Positions 22,616-32,813 are shown, counted from the stretch's first letter. The stretch: 64,000 nucleotides of DNA from Acidovorax soli (GCF_014207955.1 NZ_JACHLK010000008.1:1-64000); one strand, 5' to 3'. Notes: a model not told the origin generated them from the letters alone. A program made the numbers and translations.

Positions 22616-25288
22616 TCAGCGCTCGCGCAGCCGCAGCAAGGTCTGGCTCATCAGCGCACGCAGTGCGGGCGCACGCACCGGCTTGGCCAGAAAGCCCCAG
22701 CCGCGCTCGGCGGCCTGGCGGCGCAGCGTGGCATCGCGCTCCGCCGTCACCAAAATCACGGCGGGCGATTGGCCCCAGCGCTGGCACAGGGCCGCATAGA
22801 CGTCCGGGCCGTGGTGGCCGGCCCCCAGGTTCACGTCCAGCAGCACCAGCTCGGGCGCCTGGCCGGGCAGGGCCTGGTCCAGCGCCTCGGCCGCGCCACC
22901 GGCCAGCGGCACCTGGCAGCCCCAGCGCTCCAGCAGGGCCCGGGTAGCCGTGCAGGTCGGTCCGTCGTCCTCGATCACCCAGGCGCTGCTGCCGTGCAGC
23001 GGTGCGTCCTCGGGCGGTTGCTGCGTGGTCGCGGGCGCCGGGGTCTGCGGCACGGCGGCCGCATCGCCCAGTGGCACCAGCACCCAGAACACACTGCCCC
23101 GGCCCAGTTGCGAGCGCAGCCCGATAGGGTGGCCCAGCAGCCGGCCCAGGCGCTCCACGATGGCCAGGCCCAGGCCCGCGCCACGGTCGTCGGCACGGCC
23201 TTCGTCGAGGCGGCGGAACTCCTCGAAGATCTCGCGCTGCAGCGCTTCGGGGATGCCCGGCCCCTGGTCGTGCACCTCGATGCGCAGGTGGCTGTCGCCC
23301 ACGCGCCGGCAACCCACCACGATGCGCCCGCGCCGGCTGTAGCGGATGGCGTTGGAGACGAAGTTCTGCACAATGCGGCGCAGCAGGTTCTCGTCGGTGC
23401 GCACCACCTGGCGCGTGGGGACGCACGCCAGCTGCAGGCCCTGGCTCTCGGCGAGCACGCCGAAGTTGTGCGCCAGCACCTGCAGCAAGGGGCCCAGGGC
23501 CACGTCGTGGATGCGCACCTCGAGCTGGCCCGACTCCATGCGCGAGATGTCGAGCAGGCTGTTGAGGATGGCGTCCTGCGCGGCCAGGGCCCCGTCGATG
23601 CTGTCGGCCGCATGCCGGCCGGCCTCGTCATGCAGGTGGCCGCGCAGCAGCGAGGTGAACATGCGCGCGGCGTTCAGCGGCTGCAGCAGGTCGTGCACGG
23701 CGGCCGCCACAAAGCGCGTCTTGTAGCGGTTGGCCTGCTCGGCCTCGCGCCGGGCCGCGTCCAGGTCGCGCGTGCGGTCGGCCACGCGCTGCTCCAGCGC
23801 ATCGGCCAGCGAACGCAGTTCGCGCGCGGCGTTCTTGTAGCTCGTGATGTCGGCATAGCTGGTCACGAAGCCGCCTTCGGGCAGCGGGTTGCCGCGGATC
23901 TCCAGCACCGTGCCGTCGCCCTTGGCGCTCTCGTGCAGGTGGGGCAGGCCGCTGCGCAGGTGCGACAGGCGCCGTTCGATGGAGTCCTCCACCGGCCCTG
24001 CGCCCAGCAGGCCGCGGCGCGCGTTGTGGCGCAGCAGGTCCGCGATGGGCCGGCCCACCTGCATCAGGTCGGCGGGGTAGCGGAACAGCTGCACATAGCG
24101 CGAGTTCCAGGCCACCAGGTTCAGGTCGGCATCGATGATGACCACGCCTTGCGGCAGGTGCTCCAGGCTGCGTGAGAGGCCGGTGTCGGTCTGCTGCGCC
24201 GCCTGCTGCGCGGCCTGCACGATGCCATCCTGCGCGGTGCGCAGCTCCTGGGCGTGCTGCTGCAGCACGGTCTCCAGCTCCTGGCGGCTGCGCTGGCGCA
24301 GCGCGGCCAGGCGCTGGCGTTGGCGCACGAACAGCACCAGCAGCGCCAGCGCCAGCCAGCCACCGCCGCCGGCTGCGGCCGCCCAGCGGCTGTCGGCCAC
24401 GCTGCTGTGGGTCTCGTGCACCAGGTGCAGCTGCCACGGCGTGCCGGGCAGGGGCTGGGTCTGCCACAGCAGCCGGCCGGGCGCGCCCGGCAGGTCGGCG
24501 GTCTGCAGGCGCACCAGGCGGCCGCCGTTGTCCATGTGCTCGTCCACCCGGTAGTCCAGCGGGCGCAGCGGCTGGTCGGAGTACTGGCGCGTGGTGGCCA
24601 GCTCGCGCCGCTCGGCATCGGACAGGGGCTCGAGCAGCCGGTAGCGCCAGGCATCCTGGCTCGCCAGGAAGACCACGCCATGCGCGTCGGAGGCGAGCAC
24701 GATGTCCTCGGTCTGCAGCCACTCGCGCTCCAGCTCCTGCAGCGCGATCTTGATCACCACCAGGCCCAGCGGTTCACCCTGTGCGTTGCGGATGGCCTGC
24801 GACAGGAAGTAGCCCGGCTCGCCCGTCGTCACCCCGATGCCGTAGAAGCTGCCGCTGCCCAGCGCCAGGGCCTGCTGCACGTAGGGGCGAAAGCTGTAGT
24901 CCACGCCCACGTTGCTCGTCGCCGTGCGCCAGTTGCTGGCCGCCACGGCCAGGCCCTCGCGGTTGATCAGGGTCAGCGTGGAGGACTGGCTGGCGCCGTT
25001 GGCGCGCTCCAGCTTGCGGTTGAGCCCGTCCACCTCGGCCGGGCTCTGGGGCCGGCTCAGCGCTTCGTACAACTGCGCGTCCAGCGCCAGCACCTCGGGC
25101 AGGGTGCGGTAGCGGTCGATGCGTTGGCCGAGCGTCTGCCCGTACAGGGCCAGCTGGCGCTGCACGCTGTCGCTCTCTTCGTGGAGCGAGTGCTGCCAGG
25201 CCCATTGCCCGGCCACAAACATGCTGGCCGCCATGCCGGCGAGCAGGATCAGCACGGTCCAGAACTTGCGGCGATGGGGCAGGGGCAT
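22616..25288 (-). CDS. Hybrid sensor histidine kinase with DctB-like periplasmic Cache domain
   Basis: An 890-residue inner-membrane kinase. Order: TM1 (about 9-28), periplasmic double-Cache region (about 35-300) with the DctB-like RYRTLPEVLALD and NVGVDYSFRPYVQQAL, TM2 (about 303-321), coiled coil (325-365), PAS (370-490), dimerisation domain with phospho-acceptor His532 in AAVHDLLQPLNAARMF, HATPase with NFVSNAIRYS, DQGPGIP and GAGLGLAIV, and a C-terminal receiver with Asp in LVLLDVNLG. Start ATG 25288 follows from TM1; the 57 residues upstream are Arg/Pro-rich and noncoding in character. The Cache resemblance and dctA next door point to C4-dicarboxylate sensing. Confidence 0.9.
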   Translation of the reverse strand: MPLPHRRKFWTVLILLAGMAASMFVAGQWAWQHSLHEESDSVQRQLALYGQTLGQRIDRYRTLPEVLALDAQLYEALSRPQSPAEVDGLNRKLERANGASQSSTLTLINREGLAVAASNWRTATSNVGVDYSFRPYVQQALALGSGSFYGIGVTTGEPGYFLSQAIRNAQGEPLGLVVIKIALQELEREWLQTEDIVLASDAHGVVFLASQDAWRYRLLEPLSDAERRELATTRQYSDQPLRPLDYRVDEHMDNGGRLVRLQTADLPGAPGRLLWQTQPLPGTPWQLHLVHETHSSVADSRWAAAAGGGGWLALALLVLFVRQRQRLAALRQRSRQELETVLQQHAQELRTAQDGIVQAAQQAAQQTDTGLSRSLEHLPQGVVIIDADLNLVAWNSRYVQLFRYPADLMQVGRPIADLLRHNARRGLLGAGPVEDSIERRLSHLRSGLPHLHESAKGDGTVLEIRGNPLPEGGFVTSYADITSYKNAARELRSLADALEQRVADRTRDLDAARREAEQANRYKTRFVAAAVHDLLQPLNAARMFTSLLRGHLHDEAGRHAADSIDGALAAQDAILNSLLDISRMESGQLEVRIHDVALGPLLQVLAHNFGVLAESQGLQLACVPTRQVVRTDENLLRRIVQNFVSNAIRYSRRGRIVVGCRRVGDSHLRIEVHDQGPGIPEALQREIFEEFRRLDEGRADDRGAGLGLAIVERLGRLLGHPIGLRSQLGRGSVFWVLVPLGDAAAVPQTPAPATTQQPPEDAPLHGSSAWVIEDDGPTCTATRALLERWGCQVPLAGGAAEALDQALPGQAPELVLLDVNLGAGHHGPDVYAALCQRWGQSPAVILVTAERDATLRRQAAERGWGFLAKPVRAPALRALMSQTLLRLRER

Positions 25289-25417
25289 GGCAGGGGCGGG
25301 TGTCCGCAGGCGTTTTTCGGTGCGCAGCCGGCAGGAAGAGGGCGGCTGTCCGCACCGGCGCGGTGCGCCTGCGAGTGTGCCGCAGCTTCTGCGGGGATAA
25401 GTATTTCCACTAGGTCC

Positions 25418-25448
25418 CGCGGGCGTTCTCCCTATGGGAGCGCCCGCG
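25418..25448. promoter_or_regulatory. Long GC-rich palindrome upstream of dctA
   Basis: Arms CGCGGGCG (25418-25425) and CGCCCGCG (25441-25448) flank an inner perfect stem CTCCC-TAT-GGGAG, with only a two-base TT bulge. It lies 102 bases before the dctA ATG, between dctA and the divergent sensor gene. There is no T tract, so it is not a terminator; it may be a response-regulator site or an mRNA hairpin. Confidence 0.5.
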
Positions 25449-25549
25449 ACTACTACCAATTAGCTATCTGCTGAAACGGCGTGCAGCGGTACAAACGGCA
25501 GCCTCGACGCACCCCGCTGGTGCGGTTTCCGTGACTTCTGGAGTCCCCC

Positions 25550-26914
25550 ATGCACGCCATTCCTGCCCAGGCCACCCCACCGGTGCACCTGCCGTTCTAC
25601 CGCCAACTGTACTTCCAGGTGGTGCTCGCCATCGTCCTCGGGGTGCTGCTGGGCCATTTCGAACCGGCCTATGGCGAAGCGCTCAAGCCGCTGGGCGACG
25701 CCTTCATCAAGCTGGTGAAGATGATCATCGCCCCGGTGATCTTCCTGACCATCGTGACCGGCATCGCGGGCATGTCGCAGCTTTCCTCGGTGGGCCGCGT
25801 GTTCGGCAAGGCCATGGCCTACTTCCTGTTCTTCTCCACGCTGGCGCTCATCGTCGGCATGGTGGTGGCCAACGTGGTGCAGCCCGGCGCGGGCATGAAC
25901 ATCAACCCGGCCGACCTGGACCAGACGGCCGTGAAGACCTACGTGGCCAAGTCGCACGAGATGACGCTCACCGGCTTTGCCATGGACATCATTCCCAAGA
26001 CCCTGGTCAGCCCCTTCGTCGGCGACAACATCCTGCAGGTGCTGCTGGTCGCCGTGCTGTTCGGCATCGGCCTGGCCATGGTGGGCGAGGCCGGCCGCCC
26101 GGTGCTCAACTTCCTCGAAGCGCTGACCACGCCGGTGTTCAAGGTGGTGGCCCTGGTCATGAAGGCCGCGCCCCTGGGGGCCTTCGGCGCCATGGCCTTC
26201 ACCATCGGCAAGTTCGGCCTGGGCTCGCTCGTGAACCTGGCCTGGCTGGTGGGTTCCTTCTACGTCACCTCGCTGCTCTTCGTGCTGGTGGTGCTGGGTT
26301 TTGTGGCGCGCCTGTGCGGCTTCTCGGTGCTCAAGCTGTGCCGCTACCTCAAGGCTGAGCTGCTGCTGGTGCTGGGCACCTCGTCGTCCGAATCCGCGCT
26401 GCCCTCGCTGATGGAAAAAATGGAAAAGGCCGGCTGCAGCAAGTCGGTCGTCGGCCTGGTGGTGCCCACGGGCTACTCTTTCAACCTGGACGGTACCAAC
26501 ATCTACATGACGCTGGCTGCGCTGTTCATCGCCCAGGCCACCAACACCGAGCTGACGCTGGGCCACCAGGTCGCCCTGCTGCTCGTGGCCATGCTCAGCT
26601 CCAAGGGCGCGGCGGGCGTGACGGGCGCGGGCTTCATCACCCTGGCGGCCACCCTGGCCGTGGTGCCCGAAGTGCCCGTGGCCGGCATGGCGCTGATCCT
26701 GGGCGTGGACCGCTTCATGAGCGAGTGCCGCTCGCTGACCAACTTCATCGGCAATGCCGTGGCCACGGTGGTGGTCTCGCGCTGGGAAAACGCACTCGAC
26801 TACCAGCGCCTGAACGCTGCACTCGACGGCCATCCGCTGCCGGAGGTCGCAACGGCTTCTCCGGCGCCGGTGGTGCCTGCCGACGTGGCGGCCCTGGCGC
26901 GTCCTGCGGCCTGA
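25550..26914 (+). CDS. dctA: C4-dicarboxylate:cation symporter DctA
   Basis: A 454-residue DAACS-family inner-membrane transporter for succinate, fumarate and malate. Family signatures are seen: [41 protein letters not shown] (re-entrant loop 1), [24 protein letters not shown] and [19 protein letters not shown] (re-entrant loop 2). GGAG precedes the ATG by 6 bases. The Cache-type sensor is divergent 261 bases upstream and a terminator follows. Together with the LuxR-type regulator this forms a dicarboxylate-uptake module. Confidence 0.97.
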   Translation: MHAIPAQATPPVHLPFYRQLYFQVVLAIVLGVLLGHFEPAYGEALKPLGDAFIKLVKMIIAPVIFLTIVTGIAGMSQLSSVGRVFGKAMAYFLFFSTLALIVGMVVANVVQPGAGMNINPADLDQTAVKTYVAKSHEMTLTGFAMDIIPKTLVSPFVGDNILQVLLVAVLFGIGLAMVGEAGRPVLNFLEALTTPVFKVVALVMKAAPLGAFGAMAFTIGKFGLGSLVNLAWLVGSFYVTSLLFVLVVLGFVARLCGFSVLKLCRYLKAELLLVLGTSSSESALPSLMEKMEKAGCSKSVVGLVVPTGYSFNLDGTNIYMTLAALFIAQATNTELTLGHQVALLLVAMLSSKGAAGVTGAGFITLAATLAVVPEVPVAGMALILGVDRFMSECRSLTNFIGNAVATVVVSRWENALDYQRLNAALDGHPLPEVATASPAPVVPADVAALARPAA

Positions 26915-26942
26915 TCGCGGACGGCCCCTGGCGGGGGGCGAC

Positions 26943-26974
26943 GGGGCATGCCTGCAAGGGCGTGCCCCTTTTTT
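26943..26974 (+). terminator. Rho-independent terminator of dctA
   Basis: GGGGCATGC (26943-26951) pairs with GCGTGCCCC (26960-26968) with one G-T wobble, loop of 8, followed by six T. Confidence 0.88.
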
Positions 26975-27067
26975 GCCTGCGGTTGCCGGTGCCGGGCAGG
27001 GCGCCTGCCCGCACGGGCTGTTCATCGCGCACAATCGCCGCGAAACGACCCAAGCAAAGGACCTGCG

Positions 27068-27514
27068 ATGACCCTCGAAGCCGTACTGGCCGCCCTGCAC
27101 ATAGTGGCCATACTGACTCTGGTGGTGTTCCTGTCGAGCCAGGCGGCGCTGTGCCGCACCGAATGGCTCAACGCCGCGGTGGTGGAGCGCCTGGCGCGGC
27201 TGGACGCCATCTACGCCGCCTCGGCCATGGTGCTGGTGGCCACGGGGCTCGCGCGCGTGTTCTTCGGCGTCAAGGGCATGTCCTGGTACATCTCCCAGCC
27301 CATGTTCCACCTCAAGATCACGCTGGTGGTGGCGATCGCCATCGTCTCCATCTTCCCGACCATCGCCTTTCGCCGCTGGTTGCGCCAGCTGCGTGCCAAC
27401 GGCAGCCTGCCCGATGCCGCCGAGGTCGCCCGCGTGCGCCGCCTGGTGATGCTGCAGGCCCATGTGATCCCCGTGGTGGCCGTGATCGCGGTGTTCTGGG
27501 CCCGCGGCTGGTAG
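27068..27514 (+). CDS. DUF2214-family four-helix membrane protein
   Basis: A 148-residue inner-membrane protein with four hydrophobic segments (about 5-25, 48-68, 84-104, 128-146). Features are LHIVAILTLVVFLSSQAALCR, GLARVFFGVKG and HLKITLVVAIAIVS. The family (DUF2214) has no assigned function. AAAGGA lies 7 bases before the ATG. A single gene between dctA and the PsiF-like gene on the opposite strand. Confidence 0.82.
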   Translation: MTLEAVLAALHIVAILTLVVFLSSQAALCRTEWLNAAVVERLARLDAIYAASAMVLVATGLARVFFGVKGMSWYISQPMFHLKITLVVAIAIVSIFPTIAFRRWLRQLRANGSLPDAAEVARVRRLVMLQAHVIPVVAVIAVFWARGW

Positions 27515-27516
27515 CA

Positions 27517-27549
27517 AAAGAAAACCCGCCGGGCAGCGGGCCGGGCGGG
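27517..27549 (-). terminator. Terminator of the PsiF-like gene
   Basis: On the minus strand CCCGCC (27549-27544) pairs with GGCGGG (27530-27525), with further possible pairing inside, and is followed by TTTTCTTTT. It lies between two convergent genes. Confidence 0.7.
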
Positions 27550-27584
27550 CTGGTCTTGGCTGGCGGGCCGTCCCGCTCAGGGCT

Positions 27585-27938
27585 TCACTTCTTGAGGCAG
27601 TCGCTCATGAAGGCCTTGCGCTCGTCGCCCTTCTTGCCGGCGGCTTCGGCGTTGCAGGTCTTCATCTTGTCCTGCTGGGTGGCGGGCTTGTTGGACAGGC
27701 AGGTCTTCATGAAGGCCTTGCGCTCATCGCCCTTCTTGTCGCCGGCTTCGGCGTTGCAGGTGGCCATCTTGGTCTGCTGCTTGGTGGGCGCTGCGGCGGC
27801 AGAGGCCGCTGGCGCTGCCGGGGTGGCGGCTGCAGCCGGTGCAGCGGCCTTGGCCGGGGCTGCAGGGGCATCGGCAGCATGCGCCGCGCCGAACGAGAGA
27901 ACCAGGCCCAGGGCCGTCAGGGAGAGAAGCTTTTTCAT
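27585..27938 (-). CDS. PsiF-repeat secreted protein
   Basis: A 117-residue exported protein: signal peptide of about 22 residues (AAHAAD), an Ala/Pro-rich linker (23-50) and two PsiF repeats of about 30 residues, each with the pattern MxxCNAEAxxKKGDERKAFMxxCL. The paired cysteines in each repeat could form disulphides in the periplasm. PsiF is phosphate-starvation inducible in E. coli; no Pho box was recognised here. Start ATG 27938 is set by the signal peptide. Confidence 0.88.
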   Translation of the reverse strand: MKKLLSLTALGLVLSFGAAHAADAPAAPAKAAAPAAAATPAAPAASAAAAPTKQQTKMATCNAEAGDKKGDERKAFMKTCLSNKPATQQDKMKTCNAEAAGKKGDERKAFMSDCLKK

Positions 27939-28158
27939 GTAGTGCTCCGGTGGTAAGGGCATCCGATGCAATCCACATCGGATTGCCCGATTACAACGTA
28001 CGGGCATCGGCCGGCGCTGACACGCGCGCCCGGCGGCAAGAATTCTTTACGATCTGTTGCGAAGACGCAGCGCCTTGCGGGCCCGCCAGGGCCGGATTTG
28101 GTGGCGTGGGCCATACACCTGGCCAGGGCGTTCCTGGCCGGCCCCGTAAAATCCCCCG

Positions 28159-29868
28159 ATGCTCTCTGTCAAACACGATCTGCTGGCCGCGCTCGCGGCC
28201 GAGCTGGACACCCTTTCCCCTGGCGCGGGCGCCAAGGCGGCGTTCGAATCCCCCAAGGTGGCGGCGCACGGCGATTTCGCCTGCACGGCGGCCATGCAAC
28301 TGGCCAAGCCGCTCAAGCTCAACCCGCGCGCGCTGGGCGAGCAGCTCAAGGCCGCGCTCGAGGCCACGCCGGCCTTCACGCGCTGGGTGGCTGCCATCGA
28401 GATCGCCGGCCCCGGCTTCCTGAACATCCGGTTGAAGCCTGCGGCCAAGCAGGAGGTGGTGCGCGAGGTGCTGTCGGCCGGCGAGCGCTTCGGCTACCAG
28501 GCCGACCGCGGCGCCAAGGTGCTGGTCGAATTCGTCTCGGCCAACCCCACGGGCCCGCTGCACGTGGGCCATGGCCGCCAGGCCGCGCTGGGCGATGCGA
28601 TCTGCAACCTGTTCGCCACGCAGGGCTGGGGTGTGCACCGCGAGTTCTATTACAACGACGCGGGCGTGCAGATCCAGACGCTGACCCACAGCACCCAGCT
28701 GCGCGCCAAGGGTTTCAAGCCCGGCGACGAATGCTGGCCCACCGACCCCGACAACCCGGCCAGCAAGGCCTTCTACAACGGCGACTACATCCAGGACATC
28801 GCCAACGACTTTCTGGCGAAGAAGACCGTCAAGGCCGATGACCGCGAATACACCGCGAGCGGCGACGTGGACGATGTGGAATCGATCCGCCAGTTCGCCG
28901 TGGCCTACCTGCGCAACGAGCAGGACAAGGACCTGCAGGCCTTCAACCTGAAGTTCGACGAGTACTACCTCGAATCGAGCCTGTACACCAGCGGCCGCGT
29001 CGAGGCCACGGTGGGCAAGCTCGTGGCCAACGGCAAGACCTACGAGCAGGACGGCGCCCTGTGGCTCAAGAGCACGGACTACGGTGACGACAAGGACCGT
29101 GTCATGCGCAAAAAGGATGGCACCTTCACCTACTTCGTGCCCGACGTGGCCTACCACATCGCCAAGTGGGAGCGCGGCTACACCAAGGTCGTGAACATCC
29201 AGGGCACGGACCACCACGGCACCATCGCGCGCGTGCGCGCCGGCCTGCAGGCGGCCGAGGTGGGCATTCCACAGGGCTACCCCGACTATGTGCTGCACAC
29301 CATGGTGCGCGTGGTCAAGGGCGGCGAAGAGGTCAAGATCAGCAAGCGCGCGGGCAGCTACGTGACCCTGCGCGACCTGATCGAGTGGACCAGCAAGGAC
29401 GCGGTGCGCTTCTTCCTGCTCAGCCGCAAGCCCGACACCGAGTACACCTTCGACGTGGACCTGGCCGTGGCACAGAACAACGACAACCCGGTGTACTACG
29501 TGCAGTACGCGCATGCGCGCATCTGCTCGGTGCTGCGCAGCTGGGCCGAGCAGGGCGGCGGCGATGTGGCCTCGCTCCAGGGCGTGGACCTGTCCGCCCT
29601 GGAAGGCCCACAGGCCCAGGCGCTGATGCTGCAACTGGCCAAGTACCCCGAGATGCTGACCGCTGCCGCCGAGGGCGAGGCGCCGCACGACGTGACCTTC
29701 TACCTGCGCGACCTGGCGGCCAGCTACCACAGCTACTACGACGCCGAGCGCATCCTGGTGGACGACGAAACCGTCAAGCGCGCGCGCCTGGCCCTCGTCG
29801 CCGCGACCGCGCAGGTACTGCACAATGGCCTGGCTGTGCTGGGCGTATCGGCTCCGGCCAGAATGTAA
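28159..29868 (+). CDS. argS: Arginyl-tRNA synthetase
   Basis: A 569-residue class I synthetase. The N-terminal Add-1 domain is residues 1-110, the HIGH motif appears as HVGHG (135-139), the KMSK equivalent as KISK (393-396), and the C-terminal DALR anticodon-binding domain covers about the last 120 residues ([13 protein letters not shown]). A TAAAAT element at 28147-28152 lies just 6 bases before the ATG with no Shine-Dalgarno sequence, so a very short leader is possible. Followed by a SPOR protein and dsbA, the usual Comamonadaceae order. Confidence 0.97.
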   Translation: MLSVKHDLLAALAAELDTLSPGAGAKAAFESPKVAAHGDFACTAAMQLAKPLKLNPRALGEQLKAALEATPAFTRWVAAIEIAGPGFLNIRLKPAAKQEVVREVLSAGERFGYQADRGAKVLVEFVSANPTGPLHVGHGRQAALGDAICNLFATQGWGVHREFYYNDAGVQIQTLTHSTQLRAKGFKPGDECWPTDPDNPASKAFYNGDYIQDIANDFLAKKTVKADDREYTASGDVDDVESIRQFAVAYLRNEQDKDLQAFNLKFDEYYLESSLYTSGRVEATVGKLVANGKTYEQDGALWLKSTDYGDDKDRVMRKKDGTFTYFVPDVAYHIAKWERGYTKVVNIQGTDHHGTIARVRAGLQAAEVGIPQGYPDYVLHTMVRVVKGGEEVKISKRAGSYVTLRDLIEWTSKDAVRFFLLSRKPDTEYTFDVDLAVAQNNDNPVYYVQYAHARICSVLRSWAEQGGGDVASLQGVDLSALEGPQAQALMLQLAKYPEMLTAAAEGEAPHDVTFYLRDLAASYHSYYDAERILVDDETVKRARLALVAATAQVLHNGLAVLGVSAPARM

Positions 29869-29880
29869 GCAACCACTACC

Positions 29881-30531
29881 ATGAAGAAAAAGCAACTGGG
29901 CGGAACCATCATCGGCTTTATCGTGGGCGTGATCTTCGGCCTGGGTGCCGCGCTGGCGGTGGCCGTGTACGTGACCAAGGTGCCCGTGCCCTTCCTGAAC
30001 AAGGGCGGCGCGCGCGGCACCGAGCAGGACGCCGCCGAAGCGCAGAAGAACAAGAACTGGGACCCGAACTCGCCGCTGTACGGCAAGAACCCGGCGCGGC
30101 CGCCTGCGGCTGCAGCGTCGGCCCCTGCCACGGCCGGGGTGGCCCCTGCGCCCGCGCCCACCGCCTCGGCGCCTGCCGTGGCCGCCGCGGCCTCTTCGGC
30201 CAAGCCGGCCGCCGCCGCCAAGCCCGGCAGCGCCGACCCGTTGGGCGACCTGGCAGCCGCCAAGGCCGCTGCGGCGCCGGGCAACAGCGCCGACCCCTTC
30301 GACTACTTCGTGCAGGCGGGTGCTTTCCGCACCCAGGCCGATGCCGACGCGCAGCGTGCCAAGCTGGCCATGCTGGGCTGGGAGGCCCGTGTGAGCGAGC
30401 GTGAGCAGAACGGCCGCACGGTGTTCCGTGTGCGCGTGGGGCCCTTCACCAAGCGCGACGACGCCGCCCAGCTCAAGGACAAGCTGGACACCACCGGTGT
30501 GGAATCCGCCCTGGTGCGGGTGCAGCGCTGA
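29881..30531 (+). CDS. SPOR-domain membrane protein (FtsN-like)
   Basis: A 216-residue protein with a short cytosolic Lys-rich start, one membrane helix (about 8-30), an Ala/Pro-rich periplasmic linker (75-140) and a C-terminal SPOR domain (about 142-214) opening with DYFVQAGAFRTQADADAQRAK. SPOR domains bind denuded glycan at the division septum. Begins 12 bases after argS, so probably co-transcribed. Confidence 0.9.
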   Translation: MKKKQLGGTIIGFIVGVIFGLGAALAVAVYVTKVPVPFLNKGGARGTEQDAAEAQKNKNWDPNSPLYGKNPARPPAAAASAPATAGVAPAPAPTASAPAVAAAASSAKPAAAAKPGSADPLGDLAAAKAAAAPGNSADPFDYFVQAGAFRTQADADAQRAKLAMLGWEARVSEREQNGRTVFRVRVGPFTKRDDAAQLKDKLDTTGVESALVRVQR

Positions 30532-30536
30532 CGGTG

Positions 30537-30565
30537 CAGGCGGGCCGCGCTGTCCGCCTGAACTT
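30537..30565 (+). terminator. Weak terminator after the SPOR gene
   Basis: CAGGCGG (30537-30543) pairs with CCGCCTG (30554-30560), followed by AACTTTTTC. It may attenuate rather than end transcription before dsbA. Confidence 0.45.
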
Positions 30566-30619
30566 TTTCAAGGGGCGTGGCTCACACCCCCCAACACCAG
30601 ACCAAGGAGTGTCTTTTTC

Positions 30620-31276
30620 ATGAAACGCCGCGAGTTTTCCCTGTCTGCCGCCTCTGCCGTGGCTGCATCCGCCCTGGCCCTGCCCGTGGCCACCCCCGCA
30701 CTTGCGCAGGCGCGCCAGTTCAAGGAGGGCAAGGACTACCGCAAGCTCGACAAGCCGCTCACGCCCGATGCACCGGCCGGCAAGGTCGATGTGATCGAAT
30801 TCTTCTGGTACGCCTGCCCCCACTGCAATGCCTTCGAGCCCACGCTGGAAGCCTGGATCAAGGCCGCTCCCAAGGAGCTCTCCATCCGCCGTGTGCCCGT
30901 GGCCTTCAATGCCAGCTTCGTGCCACTGCAAAAGCTGTACTACACGCTCGAAGGCATGGGCAAGGTCGGCGAGCTGCACGCCCGGGTCTTCCGCGCCATC
31001 CACGTCGAGAAGGTCAAGCTCGCCAAGGACGAGGAGATCATGGCCTGGATCGCCACGCAGGGCGTGGACGTGGCCAAGTTCAAGGAAATCTACAGCTCGT
31101 TCACGGTCTCCAACCAGGTGCGCCGTGCTTCGCAGCTGCAGGACGCCTACGGCGTGGAAGGCGTGCCCTCGATGGGTGTGGCGGGCCGCTACTACACCGA
31201 CGGCACGATGGCGGGCAGCATGTCCGTGGTGCTGCAGGTGGTGGATCAACTGGCGGGTGTGGCGCGCAAAGCCTGA
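30620..31276 (+). CDS. dsbA: Thiol:disulphide interchange protein DsbA
   Basis: A 218-residue periplasmic oxidase. The signal peptide has an RR (MKRREFSLSAASAVAA) and ends ALAQ, so export may be by Tat or Sec. The thioredoxin-fold active site is CPHC (66-69) in FFWYACPHCNAFEP, and the cis-Pro loop is EGVPSMGV. AAGGAG lies 10 bases before the ATG. A strong terminator follows. Confidence 0.95.
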   Translation: MKRREFSLSAASAVAASALALPVATPALAQARQFKEGKDYRKLDKPLTPDAPAGKVDVIEFFWYACPHCNAFEPTLEAWIKAAPKELSIRRVPVAFNASFVPLQKLYYTLEGMGKVGELHARVFRAIHVEKVKLAKDEEIMAWIATQGVDVAKFKEIYSSFTVSNQVRRASQLQDAYGVEGVPSMGVAGRYYTDGTMAGSMSVVLQVVDQLAGVARKA

Positions 31277-31312
31277 CCCTGGCCTGGCAGGACGACCTCC
31301 TGCCGCCAACCC

Positions 31313-31337
31313 AAGCCCGCGCATGCGGGCTTTTTTC
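31313..31337 (+). terminator. Rho-independent terminator after dsbA
   Basis: AAGCCCGC (31313-31320) pairs with GCGGGCTT (31325-31332) around GCAT, with a run of six T. Confidence 0.92.
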
Positions 31338-31359
31338 ATGGGGTGTCGCCACGGGTGGC

Positions 31360-31365
31360 TACAAT
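31360..31365 (+). promoter_or_regulatory. Probable -10 element of the lptA-lptB-rpoN operon
   Basis: TACAAT, 21 bases before the lptA ATG and just after the dsbA terminator. No good -35 box is visible at the right distance. Confidence 0.45.
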
Positions 31366-31386
31366 GATCTGCAAGATTCGTGCCCT

Positions 31387-32034
31387 ATGAACTACCGCAT
31401 CCTCCCGACCCTCCTCCTCGCGGCCCTGGCTGTCGTCCAGACCGCGGCCCATGCCGAAAAGGCCGACCGCAACAAGCCCATGAACATCGAGGCCGACGCG
31501 TTGCGCCACGATGAGCTCAAGCAGACCAGCGTGTTCACTGGCCGGGTGGTCATGACCAAGGGCACCATCGTGCTGCGCGGTGCGCGGCTCGATGTGCGCC
31601 AGGACGCGGACGGCTACCAGTTCGGCGTGGTCACCGCCGAGCCGGGCAAGCGCGCCTTCTTCCGCCAGAAGCGCGACACCCTGCCGGGCGCGCCCGACGA
31701 GTTCATCGAAGGCGAGAGCGAAGTCATCGAATACGACGGCCGTGCCGACAACGTGAAGTTCATCACCCGGGCCGAGCTGCGGCGCTTCCGCGAATCCACG
31801 CTGACCGACGAGATCACGGGCCAGGTCATCGTCTACAACAACCTGACCGATGTGTTCACCGTGGATGCCAAGCCGCGCGGCAGCACCAATGCCGCGGGCG
31901 ACGCGCCCGCACCCGGTGGCCGCGTGCGCGCCATCCTGTCGCCCAAGGAAACACCGGCCGGTGCCGCGGCCCCGGCCGCACCGGCCTCCGGCACCACCCT
32001 GCGCCCCAGCAGCACCCTCGGCGGCGCCAAGTGA
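31387..32034 (+). CDS. lptA: Lipopolysaccharide transport periplasmic protein LptA
   Basis: A 215-residue periplasmic OstA/LptA-fold protein that carries LPS across the periplasm in the Lpt bridge. Signal peptide about 1-23 (AAHAEK), then [30 protein letters not shown], typical of the jellyroll start. The Pro/Ala-rich C-terminal 45 residues look disordered. Its stop overlaps the lptB start (GTGA). Confidence 0.93.
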   Translation: MNYRILPTLLLAALAVVQTAAHAEKADRNKPMNIEADALRHDELKQTSVFTGRVVMTKGTIVLRGARLDVRQDADGYQFGVVTAEPGKRAFFRQKRDTLPGAPDEFIEGESEVIEYDGRADNVKFITRAELRRFRESTLTDEITGQVIVYNNLTDVFTVDAKPRGSTNAAGDAPAPGGRVRAILSPKETPAGAAAPAAPASGTTLRPSSTLGGAK

Positions 32035-32813
32035 GCGAGGCTGCCGTGAACACCGTCGCCGCATCTCCGGCGGAAAGCCGGCTGGAGGTGCACCACCTCG
32101 AAAAGTCCTATGGCAGCCGCAAGGTCGTCAAGGACGTCTCGCTGGTCGTGCAAAAGGGCGAGGTCGTGGGGCTGCTCGGCCCCAACGGCGCGGGCAAGAC
32201 CACCTCGTTCTACATGATCGTCGGCCTGGTGCGCAGCGATGCCGGCGATATCCGCATCGACGGCCATTCGGTGGCCCACATGCCCATCCACCGGCGCTCG
32301 CGCCTGGGCCTGTCCTACCTGCCGCAGGAGGCCTCGATCTTTCGCAAGCTCACGGTCGAGGAAAACGTGCGCGCCGTGCTCGAGCTGCAGCGTGGCGAGG
32401 ACGGCCAGCCCCTGGCGCGTGCCGTGATCGAGGAGCGCCTCACGGCCCTGCTGACCGAGCTGCGCGTGGAGCACCTGCGTGCCTCGCCCGCGCTGGCCCT
32501 GTCGGGCGGCGAGCGCCGCCGTGTGGAGATCGCCCGCGCACTGGCCACGCAGCCGCGCTTCATCCTGCTGGACGAACCGTTTGCCGGCATCGACCCCATC
32601 GCGGTCATCGAGATCCAGCGCATCATCGGCTTCCTGAAGGCACGCGGCATCGGCGTGCTCATCACCGACCACAACGTGCGTGAGACGCTGGGCATCTGCG
32701 ACCACGCCTTCATCATCAGCGACGGCCACGTGCTGGCCCAGGGAACCCCGTCCGAGATCGTCGACAACGCCGAAGTGCGCCGGGTCTACCTGGGTGAACA
32801 CTTCCGCATGTAG
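32031..32813 (+). CDS. lptB: LPS export ABC transporter ATPase LptB
   Basis: A 260-residue ATPase driving LPS extraction by LptFG. Walker A is GPNGAGKTT (50-58), the signature LSGGE (156-160), Walker B FILLDE (176-181) and the switch His in [11 protein letters not shown] 32031 overlaps the lptA stop by 3 bases; GTG 32046 is an alternative that would remove five residues of the extended N-terminus. Followed by rpoN, a conserved order. Confidence 0.96.
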   Translation: MSEAAVNTVAASPAESRLEVHHLEKSYGSRKVVKDVSLVVQKGEVVGLLGPNGAGKTTSFYMIVGLVRSDAGDIRIDGHSVAHMPIHRRSRLGLSYLPQEASIFRKLTVEENVRAVLELQRGEDGQPLARAVIEERLTALLTELRVEHLRASPALALSGGERRRVEIARALATQPRFILLDEPFAGIDPIAVIEIQRIIGFLKARGIGVLITDHNVRETLGICDHAFIISDGHVLAQGTPSEIVDNAEVRRVYLGEHFRM

